Of a stretch of DNA of 64,000 nucleotides, positions 1 through 10,285 are shown one piece after another. How positions within the stretch are numbered: the first letter of the stretch is position 1; each line of letters starts with the position of its first letter. The position numbers and the translations under genes were made by a program. Below the pieces are notes generated by a model. It was not told the DNA's origin, ran no database searches, and saw only the letters and a list, made by a program, of their open reading frames with translations. This DNA is from Lapidilactobacillus luobeiensis (GTDB lineage Bacteria > Bacillota > Bacilli > Lactobacillales > Lactobacillaceae), in assembly GCF_024345205.1 (NCBI RefSeq), contig NZ_BROC01000002.1:1-64000 (forward strand), in the 5' to 3' direction.

Positions 1-28
1 CGCACTTTGCGAAGCTCAAAGTGACGCC

Positions 29-176
29 CACAGCGAGCTCACCCCGAACCACGCAGTGGAAGTTACGGCCAAGATATAGAAGCACAGCGAGCTCACCCGC
101 CACACGCAACGCAGCCCGCGGCCAACATTGGAACGGAACAGCCATCACAGCAAACTCGCCCCTAACCATGCAGTGC
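29..176. repeat. Three degenerate interspersed repeats
   Basis: Three copies of a unit starting CACAGCRARCTC and continuing into an ACCAYGCAGTG-like segment begin near 29, 83 and 146, so the spacing is uneven (about 54 and 63 bases). I see no convincing gene here; the reading frame across it is low-complexity and has no ribosome binding site. It may be a decayed repeat cluster of unknown role at the window edge. Confidence 0.45.
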
Positions 177-265
177 AAAGCACGGATAATGAGCGAGCCA
201 GGGCCCAGCTGGAAGCGCCCAATATTGACTTGGTCAGCACGGCCTGATCAGACGTTTACCAGTCT

Positions 266-297
266 TTGTTTTATTTACCTCGTGAATGGGGTACAAT
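266..297 (+). promoter_or_regulatory. Candidate promoter for the flippase operon
   Basis: A TACAAT -10 box lies at 292-297, about 75 bases before the flippase start. The best -35 (TTGTTT at 266) is at a long 20-base spacing, so this is weak. A GC-rich leader with GTGGCGC and GCGGGCCAC arms follows before the ribosome binding site. Confidence 0.3.
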
Positions 298-372
298 AAA
301 AGCTAATGGATGTTTGAGATTATCGGGGTGGCGCTAGTTGACGCGGGCCACCTCCTTAAAGGAGCGTTTTGA

Positions 373-2028
373 TTGGCGCAAGAAACAAATCGACCACACG
401 CGGTCAGTCCCGCACGATCGGAGACTAGCCGCGATACTTTTGTACGCGGATCTGCCTGGATCACCGCCGGAAGTGTCTTTTCGCGGATCTTAGGGGCAGT
501 TTACATTATGGCTTGGCTACCGATGATCGGCAATGCCGAGACAGGTAACTTAGCGAATGCTTTATATGGCAAAGGATACAATATCTATTCGATTTTCTTG
601 ATGATCTCGACAGCGGGGATCCCTGGCGCGATCGCCAAGCAAGTGGCGCACTATAACACACTGAATGAATATCGGATCGGGCAACAATTATTTAAAACCG
701 GTGTACGGATCATGGCGATCTTAGGTGTTGTTTCGGCGGCGATCATGTATTTTGCGGCGCCACTGTACGCGCAGAGTCCAGAGGAGATCCCAGTTTATCA
801 CGCCTTGAGTTGGGCGGTGCTGATCATTCCGTTTTTAAGTATTTTCCGCGGATATTTTCAAGGATTTTCTGAAATGGCGCCTTCTGCGATCTCGCAAGTA
901 GTGGAACAGTTGGCTCGGGTCGCTTATTTGTTAGGCGCGACTTTCGTGATTATGAAAATCAATCATGGTCATTATCAAGAAGCTGTGGTCCAATCGACCT
1001 TTGCGGCGTTTATTGGCGCTTTATTCGGTATTTTGGTTTTAGTCTGGTTTTATTTACGCCAACGGCCGAAAATCAGTCGATTGGTAGCTCAGTCCGATAA
1101 TGAGATCCAGGTCTCACCACGGGGCTTAGTCATGGATATTTTGCGGCAAGCGTTGCCGTTTATTTTGATTGGTTCCGGGATCACGATTTTCCAATTGATC
1201 GACCAATATACTTTCTTCCGAATGTTACCAAAATTCTTTATCGTATCTGCCAAACAAATGGAGATCTACTTCGGGATCTTCAACTTTAATTCCAACAAAT
1301 TGGTGATGATCGTGATCTCCTTCGCGGCCGCTTTGGCGGTGGCGGCAGTGCCGTTATTGTCGGCTGCTTACGCACGTAAGGATCGGCGCGATATGTCAGC
1401 GCAGATCACCAATATTTTGCAACTGTTTCTGATCATCATGGTGCCTTCTGCCTTTGGGGTAGCAGCCGTAGCGGAACCACTTTATACGTTGTTTTATGGC
1501 TATGATCCTTTAGGAATCAGTATTTTGCATCTTAACGCCTTTACCGCGATCCTTTCCGGTTTGTTCACTGTATTAGCTGCTGTTTTGCAGGGACTGTATC
1601 AAAATAAACGAGCAATGGGTTACCTAGTCGTGGGGATCGCTACTAAATTGGTCCTTCAGTACCCAATGATCGCTTTCTTCAATGTTTATGGACCGTTGGT
1701 TTCAACGGGGCTCGGAATGTTGGTGACTTGTTTATTGATGCTTTGGTCGTTACTGCAGACTTATGGGTTCCGCGTCAAGCAGACCCTGCGGCGAATGTTG
1801 GGTATTTTGGCCTTTTCCTTGTTGATGTATTTTGTGACAGCGACGGTGGTCAATCTGTTATCACTGGTCGTGAATCCAGAACGGAAAATATTCTCCGCCC
1901 TGATTTTGATCGTGGCTGTCGTGATCGGTGTCGCGATCTATGGCTATTTGATTTTGAAAACACGGCTGGCTGATCGGATCATCGGTGATCGGATCAGTGG
2001 GCTGCGCCGGAGGTTACACATTCGATGA
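373..2028 (+). CDS. Polysaccharide/lipid II flippase family protein (YtgP/MurJ-like)
   Basis: This 551-residue polytopic protein belongs to the MOP superfamily of oligosaccharide and lipid II flippases (SpoVB/YtgP group). Such proteins move lipid-linked cell-wall or polysaccharide precursors across the membrane. About 14 hydrophobic segments are spread from residue 25 to 545. The start is TTG with AAAGGAG six to ten bases upstream; no ATG fits better. The stop overlaps the next gene by four bases, and the same flippase-pseudouridine synthase pairing occurs in other Bacillota. Membership is clear; the exact substrate is inferred only. Confidence 0.88.
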   Translation: MAQETNRPHAVSPARSETSRDTFVRGSAWITAGSVFSRILGAVYIMAWLPMIGNAETGNLANALYGKGYNIYSIFLMISTAGIPGAIAKQVAHYNTLNEYRIGQQLFKTGVRIMAILGVVSAAIMYFAAPLYAQSPEEIPVYHALSWAVLIIPFLSIFRGYFQGFSEMAPSAISQVVEQLARVAYLLGATFVIMKINHGHYQEAVVQSTFAAFIGALFGILVLVWFYLRQRPKISRLVAQSDNEIQVSPRGLVMDILRQALPFILIGSGITIFQLIDQYTFFRMLPKFFIVSAKQMEIYFGIFNFNSNKLVMIVISFAAALAVAAVPLLSAAYARKDRRDMSAQITNILQLFLIIMVPSAFGVAAVAEPLYTLFYGYDPLGISILHLNAFTAILSGLFTVLAAVLQGLYQNKRAMGYLVVGIATKLVLQYPMIAFFNVYGPLVSTGLGMLVTCLLMLWSLLQTYGFRVKQTLRRMLGILAFSLLMYFVTATVVNLLSLVVNPERKIFSALILIVAVVIGVAIYGYLILKTRLADRIIGDRISGLRRRLHIR

Positions 2029-2759
2029 GACTAGATCGTTATTTGGCTAATATGGGGCAGGGAAGTCGGCAAGAAGTACGAGCATTACTGAAAAAAGGTC
2101 AAGTCACGCTAAATGGTCAAGTGATCAAAAAAGCTGGTCAGGCGGTTGCGGAAAATGACCAAGTGGCGATTGCGGGCCAGCCGTTGGTCTTTGTCCCATA
2201 TGTCTATTATTTGCTTAATAAACCGGCGGGGGTGCTCACGGCGACGACTGATCAGACTCAGCCGACTGTTTTGGGTCTTTTGGCACCAACATTGCCTCAC
2301 TATCGCGAATTAGCGCCAGTGGGTCGCTTAGATCGCGATACAACCGGGCTTTTGTTGATCACTAACGATGGTCAATTGGCGCACCGGTTATTACAGCCAA
2401 AATATCACGTCACCAAGCGTTATCTGGCTACGGTGGCCGGTCTGGTTCAGCCGGAATTAAGCGACATTTTGGCGAAAGGGGTCAAGTTGAGTGACTTTAC
2501 CACGCAACCGGCGCGACTAGAAATTCTCGCAGTGGACACCGAAAAAAAGCAATCGACGGTGGCACTGACGATTGCTGAAGGTAAATATCATCAAGTTAAG
2601 CGGATGCTCATGGCCTTTGATCATCCAGTCTTACAATTGCAACGCCAATCCTTTGGTCCTTTGAGCTTGCCTGAAGATCTGGCCAGTGGCGCTTATCGTG
2701 AATTGACCGCCGCCGAGCTGGTTGCTTTAAGAGCCAGCGCAGCTGAAACGCGCCATTAG
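2025..2759 (+). CDS. RsuA-family 16S rRNA pseudouridine synthase
   Basis: The 244-residue protein has an S4 RNA-binding domain at residues 1-60 (RLDRYLANMG start) and the RsuA/RluB catalytic domain after it. GRLDRDTTGL near residue 102 holds the catalytic aspartate, and the ending KYHQVKRM motif is typical. RsuA-type enzymes convert one uridine of 16S rRNA to pseudouridine. Translation is probably coupled to the flippase through an ATGA overlap. Its 3' end overlaps the convergent downstream gene by 33 bases. Confidence 0.9.
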   Translation: MRLDRYLANMGQGSRQEVRALLKKGQVTLNGQVIKKAGQAVAENDQVAIAGQPLVFVPYVYYLLNKPAGVLTATTDQTQPTVLGLLAPTLPHYRELAPVGRLDRDTTGLLLITNDGQLAHRLLQPKYHVTKRYLATVAGLVQPELSDILAKGVKLSDFTTQPARLEILAVDTEKKQSTVALTIAEGKYHQVKRMLMAFDHPVLQLQRQSFGPLSLPEDLASGAYRELTAAELVALRASAAETRH

Positions 2760-3578
2760 GATAGGTAATTGGTTACAGATTTGGCTGGGAAGCGTAACAT
2801 AGTGATCCTGCGCCAGTTCTTGCCCGGCTAAACCATGAAGATAGACCGCTGCCAGTGTTGCTGGTAACGGTTTTTTGTTTTGGCCGAATTGGGCGCAAAA
2901 CGCGGCAATGATCCCGGTCAAGGTATCACCCATGCCCCCAGTGGCCATCGCCGCAACGCCGGTGGTGTTACGGAAAACCTCCTGACCAGCATAGATCTGG
3001 GTGCGATGTTGCTTCAGGACCAAGATGGTTGCCGCCGGTAGCTGGGCCAGCACGGTTTGATTGGCCCTGACTGTTTGACGAGCAATTGGCAGCCCGCTCA
3101 GGCGATGCCATTCTTCTTGATGGGGCGTTAGGATCAATTGTGGCTTTTGGGGGAAGGGGATGGCCCCGCCAGCGACTAGGGCTAGCGCCGAGCCATCAAC
3201 GATCAGGGTTTGATTGGCGCTGACTGCGGTGAACACCAGCCGTAAAAGCGCCTGTTCTCCTGGATCAAGTCCTAGGCCGGGGCCAACCACGATCACATCA
3301 GCGCTTTGAATACTTTCGTGTAAGGCGGCAGTTTCAGCCCAATCCAAAAACATGATCTCTGGATGGCGGGCATGTAGCGCCGTGCGATTGACTGCTGCAC
3401 TGGCCAGCGTCACCAGCCCCGCCCCCGCAAACAAGGCGGCGCTGGCGCTCATGATCCCCGCACCGCCATATTGTTCATTGCCGGCGACAACAAGAACGCG
3501 ACCGAAAGTTCCTTTATGGCTTTCCGCCGGTCGCGTTTGAATCACATCTGTTAAGATTTTATCAGTAAGTTCAATCAT
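2727..3578 (-). CDS. nnrD: ADP-dependent NAD(P)H-hydrate dehydratase
   Basis: This is the YjeF C-terminal/carbohydrate-kinase fold enzyme that repairs hydrated NAD(P)H using ADP. Typical motifs are GRVLVVAGNEQYGGAG near the N-terminus, VVGPGLG, LTPHQEE and the ATGGMGDTLTG phosphate loop near the C-terminus. The chosen ATG at 3578 has AGAGGAAG eight bases upstream and gives 283 residues; an upstream extension of 42 residues has no family likeness. It lacks the N-terminal epimerase domain found fused in some species. Confidence 0.9.
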   Translation of the reverse strand: MIELTDKILTDVIQTRPAESHKGTFGRVLVVAGNEQYGGAGIMSASAALFAGAGLVTLASAAVNRTALHARHPEIMFLDWAETAALHESIQSADVIVVGPGLGLDPGEQALLRLVFTAVSANQTLIVDGSALALVAGGAIPFPQKPQLILTPHQEEWHRLSGLPIARQTVRANQTVLAQLPAATILVLKQHRTQIYAGQEVFRNTTGVAAMATGGMGDTLTGIIAAFCAQFGQNKKPLPATLAAVYLHGLAGQELAQDHYVTLPSQICNQLPILMARFSCAGS

Positions 3579-4532
3579 TCTGGCAACTTCCTCTGAAATT
3601 TGATTGGTGGCGCCTGCGCCTTCTGTACTGGAACTGAGAGGGACTCTTGACTTATCGTGTTGACAACTCAGTTCAATGATAAGCGTGATTAGGTAGTCCG
3701 TCAATTAGGCGGAATAAAACGTATTGATATTATAGCTAACATGCTGAGGCGAAAAGATAGTGATTACTCCCTTTTTTAGTTTTGGATCAAGCAAACCTTC
3801 CGTAGGTCAATCTAGGCGGCTTTTCGACTTCTAAAAAAAACGCTGGTGTGACGGGGAAGAATGGCGATATTTAACTTTCAACCTTAATTATAGCTACGCG
3901 GGTCTAATCTCTGTTGCTCAAAGCAGGGCGAAGATGATCCCTAGTTACCTGAAAAAGAGAAATCAGCAAAATTGCCAAAACCATAGTTTGTACTTCAGCG
4001 GTAGGCGACCGAGTTAGAACTTCCTGTGTCTAGCAGCATTGTTGGGCGCTCTTTGTTGAGCTCTCGATTCTTAACTCCGGCCACCGAGTTTTAGAGGGTT
4101 AGGTTAAGAAACTGATGTAGATTATCGATCATGATTTACGATCTTAAAAAATTTATAACGACAATATCGCATAGGCGTCCTAAAAAATGAAAGATACTTT
4201 TTACTTATTGACATATTAATAACATTAAACTACTATAAAACTATCATAATAGTCATCACAAGCGGGCCAAAGTCACCACGTGATGAAATCCAACATAGAA
4301 GTAGTTTGAATCATGGTTGGTAAAACTAACTATCCAAGCTACTTCTATGTTGACATTAGCACGAGCAGGCCCAGAAGCTGGTTCGTCCAATTCAACGGTT
4401 ACAAGACCTGTGGATCCAGGACTTGACGGAATTATTTACCAAAAAAGCGGGGTAACAAACATTGCTAAATAGCTGGACCTAAAGCGTGCGGGTCCAATAA
4501 TTTATTTGAGCGTGTGGCTGAAGGGATAAGTA
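3579..4532. other. Long intergenic region with a 14-bp-stem hairpin
   Basis: No convincing gene is visible in about 950 bases. A perfect inverted repeat CAACATAGAAGTAG (4291-4304) with CTACTTCTATGTTG (4339-4352) forms a long hairpin with a 34-base loop. The 4370-4455 stretch reads for about 28 codons as LVRPIQRLQDLW-like protein before a stop and could be the end of a lost gene. The region separates nnrD from the ABC pair. Confidence 0.4.
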
Positions 4533-6152
4533 ATGAGAGAAAGCAAAGCACTAAATCTGAATAATTATTTACTTAGGGAAAAGAAAAGTGTCTTTTTTGC
4601 CGGAGTTTTGACCATTCTAAGTGTCTGCGTCCAAACATTACAAGCAACCAGTTTGGCCGCTTTGGCTAATAGTATGCTAACTTTTTCACTCCGACCTATC
4701 ATCTCAGCAATATTGATCTTTGCCTTGATTTATATTAGTGTCTATTTGATCGATGGGTTAGCCACCTACTTACAGACGTTAAGTATTCAAAAAATGAATA
4801 TTGATATTCAAACGGATTTATTATGGGGAATCGCTAATTTGGGTTATGATCGATTTCACCACGAGGGCACGATCGGTAAGTTTGTTTCTTGGCTGAATAA
4901 TGACATTGATAATATTGATGAGCTTGGCTTTAACAATATTTTTGGGCAAGTGACAAATATTAGCGGGATCGTCGTACCGCTGATTTCGTTGTTTAGCTAC
5001 CATTGGTTACTAGGCAGTGTGGTTTTAGGATATGCGATCTTAGGAGTCGGCTTGCCGAAGATTGTCAGCAAACTCATCGACAAGCCAACCAAACGATTGA
5101 CCGTGGAGAATGAATCGTTTGCTACCAGAGTTGAAGATACGCTGAATGGTTACGATACATATAGTGCGTATCATCGTCAACAAGAAATTCAAAATAATAT
5201 TGCCAATGATGCGGCCCGATTAGGCAAGGTGAATGTTCATTATCAGCGCCAGTTGATTAAAGCCAATGGTGTCATGACGTATAGCGCCATAATCGGACAA
5301 TATTTGATTTATTTAATGACGGGTATTTTGATTTTGAACAATCAATTATCCGTGGGGAGTTTTTTGGCGACTGGATCATTGGCAGGGATGGTCTTTACCT
5401 GCTTTAGCCAGTTTTTTAATAATTTTACGCAGTCAAAAACGACCGCAATCATTTTTGAAAAGTATCAGAATTTATCTCTGGAGAGACAAGCTGTCCTGGA
5501 ATTTGTCAAGAATTCTGAGGCCCGGTTGAAACTGACTAAGGTTGCTAGTGGCGAAAATAACCGTTGGTTGGCGCCGACCTCCGCAAAGATAGGAAATCGC
5601 GAAAAAGTCAAATTAAGTGGTCCTAGTGGTTCAGGGAAGAGCACCTTGTTAAGGTCTCTGGCCGCCTTGTCGGACAATTACGAAGGTGAAATCGAGTGGT
5701 CGCCAACCAGACCCGATGTTTTGTATTTACCGCAAAAACCTGTTCTGTTCAATCAAACGATTCGCTTTAATCTTTCATTGAACCGTCATTTTTCTGATGA
5801 CCAATTATGGCAGGCTTTAGATCAAGTTTTCTTAACTGATAAGATCAAGAAGTTTCCCCAAGGGTTAGATCAAGTTATTAATATCAGTGATAGTCAATTT
5901 TCAGGTGGGGAGCAGCAGCGATTGGCAGTTGCGCGGGGATTATTGATCCAAGCCTCGGTAGTTTTACTGGACGAAGCGACTTCTAATGTGGATTCACGGC
6001 GGGCTGAAAAGATACTGGCAACCTTCCTTGAAAGTTCGGACGCCTTAGTTATTTGTACGTCCCATAGTTCTTATCCTGATTTAGCTGGTCTTTATACGCA
6101 AACGATTGAGATTGGTCAAGACAACCATATGGAAGAAGCTGACCCAGTATGA
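4533..6152 (+). CDS. ABC exporter half, permease fused to ATPase (first of a pair)
   Basis: A 539-residue half-transporter: six membrane segments in residues 15-310, then a nucleotide-binding domain. Walker A GPSGSGKST lies near 360, the signature FSGGEQQRLAVARG near 457, Walker B VVLLDEATSNVD near 480 and the H-loop histidine in CTSHSS near 507. The start has AAGGGATAAG upstream. It overlaps the next half-transporter by ATGA, so the two probably form a heterodimer. The substrate (peptide, drug or lipid) cannot be read from sequence; no substrate gene adjoins it. Confidence 0.88.
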   Translation: MRESKALNLNNYLLREKKSVFFAGVLTILSVCVQTLQATSLAALANSMLTFSLRPIISAILIFALIYISVYLIDGLATYLQTLSIQKMNIDIQTDLLWGIANLGYDRFHHEGTIGKFVSWLNNDIDNIDELGFNNIFGQVTNISGIVVPLISLFSYHWLLGSVVLGYAILGVGLPKIVSKLIDKPTKRLTVENESFATRVEDTLNGYDTYSAYHRQQEIQNNIANDAARLGKVNVHYQRQLIKANGVMTYSAIIGQYLIYLMTGILILNNQLSVGSFLATGSLAGMVFTCFSQFFNNFTQSKTTAIIFEKYQNLSLERQAVLEFVKNSEARLKLTKVASGENNRWLAPTSAKIGNREKVKLSGPSGSGKSTLLRSLAALSDNYEGEIEWSPTRPDVLYLPQKPVLFNQTIRFNLSLNRHFSDDQLWQALDQVFLTDKIKKFPQGLDQVINISDSQFSGGEQQRLAVARGLLIQASVVLLDEATSNVDSRRAEKILATFLESSDALVICTSHSSYPDLAGLYTQTIEIGQDNHMEEADPV

Positions 6153-7744
6153 AGATGAGTGAACTATTTGGCAAGCATAAATTTCTTTTTGGCGGCATTA
6201 TTTTATTGACGATTGCCCAAGCAACGGGCAGTTCTTTAACAACGGTTTTTTTAACGAATATCACGGATAGTTTGATTCAAATCAACAAAAGCGCGTTTAT
6301 CAGCTGGTTTATTTTTACCCTTATCCTTGCGTTGCTGAGCTATACAGCCGGTCTGATTTTTGATTATCTAGTTGCGGTCATTACTCAAAGTATCAATCAG
6401 GATATTAGAAATAACCTCGCAACTGGACTTGTCAATTTTTCAAATGATGATTTTCATGAAAAGGGAACAACGGGGGGTTATTTGGCCTGGTTTATTAATG
6501 ATATTCAGTTGATCGATAATAATGGTCTTAAAAATACTTTCCAAATCATTAGTAATTGTGCAATGATAGTGACCTCATTGATTGCAATCGCGTATTACCA
6601 CTGGCTCTTGTTACTAGTGACCTTATTATTAGGTGGGTTGATCTTGTTGATTCCCAAAAGGTTAAAGGGGAGTTTAAATAATGCTTCTGAGAAACTGACT
6701 AGAAGTAATGAATTATTCATTAATACGAGCGAAAATATGCTTCAGGGCTATGATACTTTCTTATCATTTCACCATCTTGCCGAAATGGTCAAGCAGATCG
6801 GTCGATCTGCCTACAAACTTTCGCTCTCGCGATTGAAGTTTAAACAGCGACAAATCGGTATTTCGATCCTAACCAATCTCAGAAGTGTCCTTTGTACAAT
6901 TGCTATTGTGGTTACGACGAGTGTTCTGGTCTATTTGAAACAATTAACACCCGGGGCGTTGATCACCACCATGGGATTGACTGGCAGTGTTTTTTATTCT
7001 TTAAGTCAGCTGAGCTCAGAGCTGGCAACCATAAAGAGTGTTCGACCGATCTTCGCGAAGTATCAAGCGTTAGACTTGCAGTCACATTCGCAGAATCCAC
7101 CATTGATCCGGACGGGCAATGCTAGTTTACATTTAAATAAGCTCGGTAGTTATTTCGCGGGCAATCAATGGCTATTCCCTGTTTCAGCGGAGATCAAGAA
7201 TCATGACAAGGTGCATTTGTCCGGCGATAGTGGTAGTGGGAAGAGTACACTTTTAAGAATTATCGCCGGGTTAAGTGGCCATTATCAAGGAAGTTTGGTT
7301 TGGGCAGGAAACGAGAAGCCGAGTGTTCTCTATATTCCCCAAACACCATATATTTTTAATCGCAGTATTCGCTATAATTTGACCTTGGGGGCAACAAAAT
7401 CGGATGATCAATTGTGGGCAGCACTTGAGACAGTTAAATTAAAAAAGAAAATATCAACGCTACCCGAACAACTGGCAACGCAATTATCGGCTAGTGGCGG
7501 TGACTTTTCTGGTGGGGAACGCCAACGTCTTGCGTTGGCCCGCGCTTTATTGGTTGACCCAGATGTCTTACTATTTGATGAGAGCACATCAAATGTAGAC
7601 TATCCAACCGCGCTGTCCATTGAGCAGGAACTATTAGCGAACAAGGATCAGACGGTGATTTATGTGTCCCATGAAAAAAAGGCCGCGTTAAAAGAATATT
7701 TCGATCAAGAAATATTCTTAAAAAATAATAATTCACCTGAATGA
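6149..7744 (+). CDS. ABC exporter half, permease fused to ATPase (second of a pair)
   Basis: A 531-residue homologue of its upstream neighbour with the same plan. Walker A is GDSGSGKST near residue 353, the signature FSGGERQRLALARA near 452, Walker B VLLFDESTSNVD near 472 and the H-loop VSHEK near 502. Both halves keep the Walker B glutamate region (DEAT and DEST), so no degenerate site is obvious. The four-base overlap implies translational coupling. A terminator follows 60 bases downstream, closing a two-gene operon. Confidence 0.88.
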   Translation: MKMSELFGKHKFLFGGIILLTIAQATGSSLTTVFLTNITDSLIQINKSAFISWFIFTLILALLSYTAGLIFDYLVAVITQSINQDIRNNLATGLVNFSNDDFHEKGTTGGYLAWFINDIQLIDNNGLKNTFQIISNCAMIVTSLIAIAYYHWLLLLVTLLLGGLILLIPKRLKGSLNNASEKLTRSNELFINTSENMLQGYDTFLSFHHLAEMVKQIGRSAYKLSLSRLKFKQRQIGISILTNLRSVLCTIAIVVTTSVLVYLKQLTPGALITTMGLTGSVFYSLSQLSSELATIKSVRPIFAKYQALDLQSHSQNPPLIRTGNASLHLNKLGSYFAGNQWLFPVSAEIKNHDKVHLSGDSGSGKSTLLRIIAGLSGHYQGSLVWAGNEKPSVLYIPQTPYIFNRSIRYNLTLGATKSDDQLWAALETVKLKKKISTLPEQLATQLSASGGDFSGGERQRLALARALLVDPDVLLFDESTSNVDYPTALSIEQELLANKDQTVIYVSHEKKAALKEYFDQEIFLKNNNSPE

Positions 7745-7804
7745 TTCATCCCAAAGCGGCAAAAAACTAGCAGCGCTGCGATGTAACAACATTTCTTTAC
7801 TTGT

Positions 7805-7841
7805 CCGATTTACCCTCAATGAGCGTAAATCGGGCTTTATT
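7805..7841 (+). terminator. Terminator of the ABC pair
   Basis: CCGATTTA (7805-7812) pairs with TAAATCGG (7826-7833) and is followed by GCTTTATTTG. The remaining bases to 8419 hold no supported gene; an AT-rich stretch at 8150-8225 may contain the next promoter. Confidence 0.65.
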
Positions 7842-8419
7842 TGAGGTAACGAAAAAGGTGTACTCAAAGGCTCAGCGATGACGCCAACCGCAAACTTAAA
7901 AATGAGAAGAAAATGAAATGGAACGGTCGTGAAATCGGCATCCAGCGAAGGCAATTTGACGGTGCCGTTGAATTTGTCGTCTGTTGAGTATTAACGCGCG
8001 ATGGTTCAACATGATGTTCACTGGTAGCACTAGCTTGCTTTAACAGCGAGTTCATCGAAGTAACGGCCTTTTGGAAAAATAAAAATGGCCGAATTTTTCC
8101 TACTTGCGTCCTTGCTTCTTGAAGAATATTTATTAGAAAATCGTCTGGTTAACAAACATTATTGCAATTAAATTAAAAAATCATTGTTTTATTTTTTAAT
8201 AGTCATATAATTAAAATTAAGTTATCATTGCTCGTTTGAAAGCAAGGCTGGGTTGCCGTGCTGATCGGCGCGAAGCAATAATCAGTAAGCGAGGATCAAC
8301 TTAACTCGTTTTGAAACGTGGCGACTGATCTAGTGCGGTCATAGAAGCTATTGGATTGGTTGATTAAATTAATTGAGCGGCGAGCAACGATCAACTCGCC
8401 GGGCAAGGGGTTGGTAATT

Positions 8420-10021
8420 ATGATTAAAGATTTTGTCAAACGCAATTTAGGGCTGTTTAGTTTAGTGGTGTTAGCCAGTATTATCGGGATGGCCGCCGGG
8501 GCCGGTTCTTCTGTGATCATGGCCTACGCCTTTAACGAATTGATCGAGGGTCGCTTCTATTCGTTTATTCGCTATGAGTCACTTTTTCTACTCGTGAACA
8601 TTATTTCTGATTTAGCTATGATTTATTTTGGTATTTGGGGTCAGATGATCATTCAGAGGTACAACCACTTCTTACGGGCAGCGTATATTCAGGATCTGGG
8701 CTCCAGCGAGGTCGTGCTTAAGGATAATAATGCGCACATCAACGCGCTGACCAACGATTTACTGTTGCTTTCGGAGAAGTATCTTTGGGGATTCTTGAAG
8801 ATGGTCAACGCCGTTTTCAAAATTCTCTTCGCAATCGTGGCCTTGTTCACCTTCCATTGGTCGCTGGTGATCGCGGCGATTTTCTTAGCCAGCATGATGA
8901 TCGTGATCCCAATGTTGTTCAACAAACAGTTAACGGCAGTGACGAAGCGTATCTCCGCCTCAAACCAGGAGTTGATCGCCTCCTTGAATGATTGGTTGGG
9001 CGGGCTGTTCGAGTTGCGTTGGAATGGGGCGGCCAAGAAACTTTGGACCCGGATCAGCCCTAAAGCCAAGGCGTTAGAAGACAGTTATGTCAAGAATGAG
9101 ACCGTGGATAGTTGGATCGGCTTCTTTGGCAACATTACCGGGACGATCTCCCAATTTGCCCTGATTCTATTGGCCAGTTATCTGTCTACTCGTGGTTTGG
9201 TCACCACCGGGGTCGTGGTCAGTGTCGGCGATTTCATTTATTTGATTTTTACTGGTTTGGTGACTATGAGCAATAATATTACTAGTCACATCTCAGGCAA
9301 GGTGATCAGTGAGAAGTACCAGCACTTGTTGCAGACGAAGCAACCTGCGGATACGGAAACGAATAAACAAGTGTTAGCTGGTCAGCCCCAGCTGGTTAAA
9401 GTTGCTGGTCTGAGTTACGAATACCCGAATAAGACGATCAAATTCCCTGATTTCACCATCAAAGAAGGCAGTAAAGTGGCGATCGTTGGCCCCAGCGGTG
9501 TCGGGAAAACCACGTTGATGGAGATCCTGAGTGGTGAGCTGACCGGTTATCAAGGTGTCGCCCAGATCAATGACCTGGATATAAAAAATATCGATCAAGA
9601 ATCACTGCGCGAGAAAATCGGGATCATCCCCCAAACCAGTCACGTGTTCAAGACCACGATCGCCGAAAATGTGCTCTTGTTTGATGAAGGACTCAAGACC
9701 GAACTAGCGCCAACGCTGGAGAAAGTCAACTTAGCGGCCACGGTCCAGGGCATGACTGACGGGGTCGAAACCGTGGTCGATCCGGCCAATGGCACCATGT
9801 CTGGTGGCGAGATGCAGCGGATCTCCTTGGCCCGGGCTCTGATTCGCGGCAAGGAATTTCTGATCATGGACGAGGGGACTTCAGCTTTAGATGAAGCCAA
9901 CGCCCGTGACATCGTTCAGCGCCTATTGAACCAACCAGAGATCACGCTGCTAATGGTCACCCACACCAGTGATCATCAGTTGGTGGCCCAGTTTGATCAA
10001 GTCATCAAATTAGGCGCTTGA
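8420..10021 (+). CDS. ABC exporter, permease fused to ATPase (single-gene)
   Basis: A 533-residue half-transporter, presumably homodimeric, with hydrophobic segments in the first 270 residues. The ATPase domain has Walker A GPSGVGKTT near residue 361, signature MSGGEMQRISLARA near 460, Walker B FLIMDEGTSALD near 483 and H-loop MVTHTSD near 513. I start at ATG 8420, nine bases after AAGGGG; an upstream in-frame ATG at 8351 adds 23 residues unlike a transporter N-terminus. It is more GC-rich than the preceding pair, so it is probably not a recent duplicate of them. Confidence 0.85.
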   Translation: MIKDFVKRNLGLFSLVVLASIIGMAAGAGSSVIMAYAFNELIEGRFYSFIRYESLFLLVNIISDLAMIYFGIWGQMIIQRYNHFLRAAYIQDLGSSEVVLKDNNAHINALTNDLLLLSEKYLWGFLKMVNAVFKILFAIVALFTFHWSLVIAAIFLASMMIVIPMLFNKQLTAVTKRISASNQELIASLNDWLGGLFELRWNGAAKKLWTRISPKAKALEDSYVKNETVDSWIGFFGNITGTISQFALILLASYLSTRGLVTTGVVVSVGDFIYLIFTGLVTMSNNITSHISGKVISEKYQHLLQTKQPADTETNKQVLAGQPQLVKVAGLSYEYPNKTIKFPDFTIKEGSKVAIVGPSGVGKTTLMEILSGELTGYQGVAQINDLDIKNIDQESLREKIGIIPQTSHVFKTTIAENVLLFDEGLKTELAPTLEKVNLAATVQGMTDGVETVVDPANGTMSGGEMQRISLARALIRGKEFLIMDEGTSALDEANARDIVQRLLNQPEITLLMVTHTSDHQLVAQFDQVIKLGA

Positions 10022-10137
10022 TAGCTGTGGCGTAAGCGTTCGTCAGAATTTGCCGCGCCCAACGGTGATGATCAGCGCGCCTATTGAGCCTGCTAAAGTT
10101 AGCAAAAATTACTTCAAACGTTAGTTATCGAAGTTCA

Positions 10138-10179
10138 AAAAGACCGTTCATACGCTCGTAGAGATGACGGTCTTTTTTT
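10138..10179 (+). terminator. Terminator after the single ABC exporter
   Basis: AAAAGACCGT pairs with ACGGTCTTTT across a loop of about 20 bases and is followed by a T run. Confidence 0.75.
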
Positions 10180-10285
10180 GTGGCGCGAAAGTATTGAGAC
10201 CACAGTACAGAATCTGATCGGTTATTTCGCCAAGTGAGTTATCAAGAGATTGATTTGCTGAGTTACAAAAATTTCAGAAAAAATC

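Noticed and set aside
21..299. A 92-codon open frame at the left edge
   Set aside because: It runs across degenerate repeats, is serine/threonine/arginine-rich and has no ribosome binding site.
8420..10021. A recent third copy of the upstream ABC pair
   Set aside because: Motif sequences and composition differ clearly, and there is no overlap or shared operon; it is a separate exporter.
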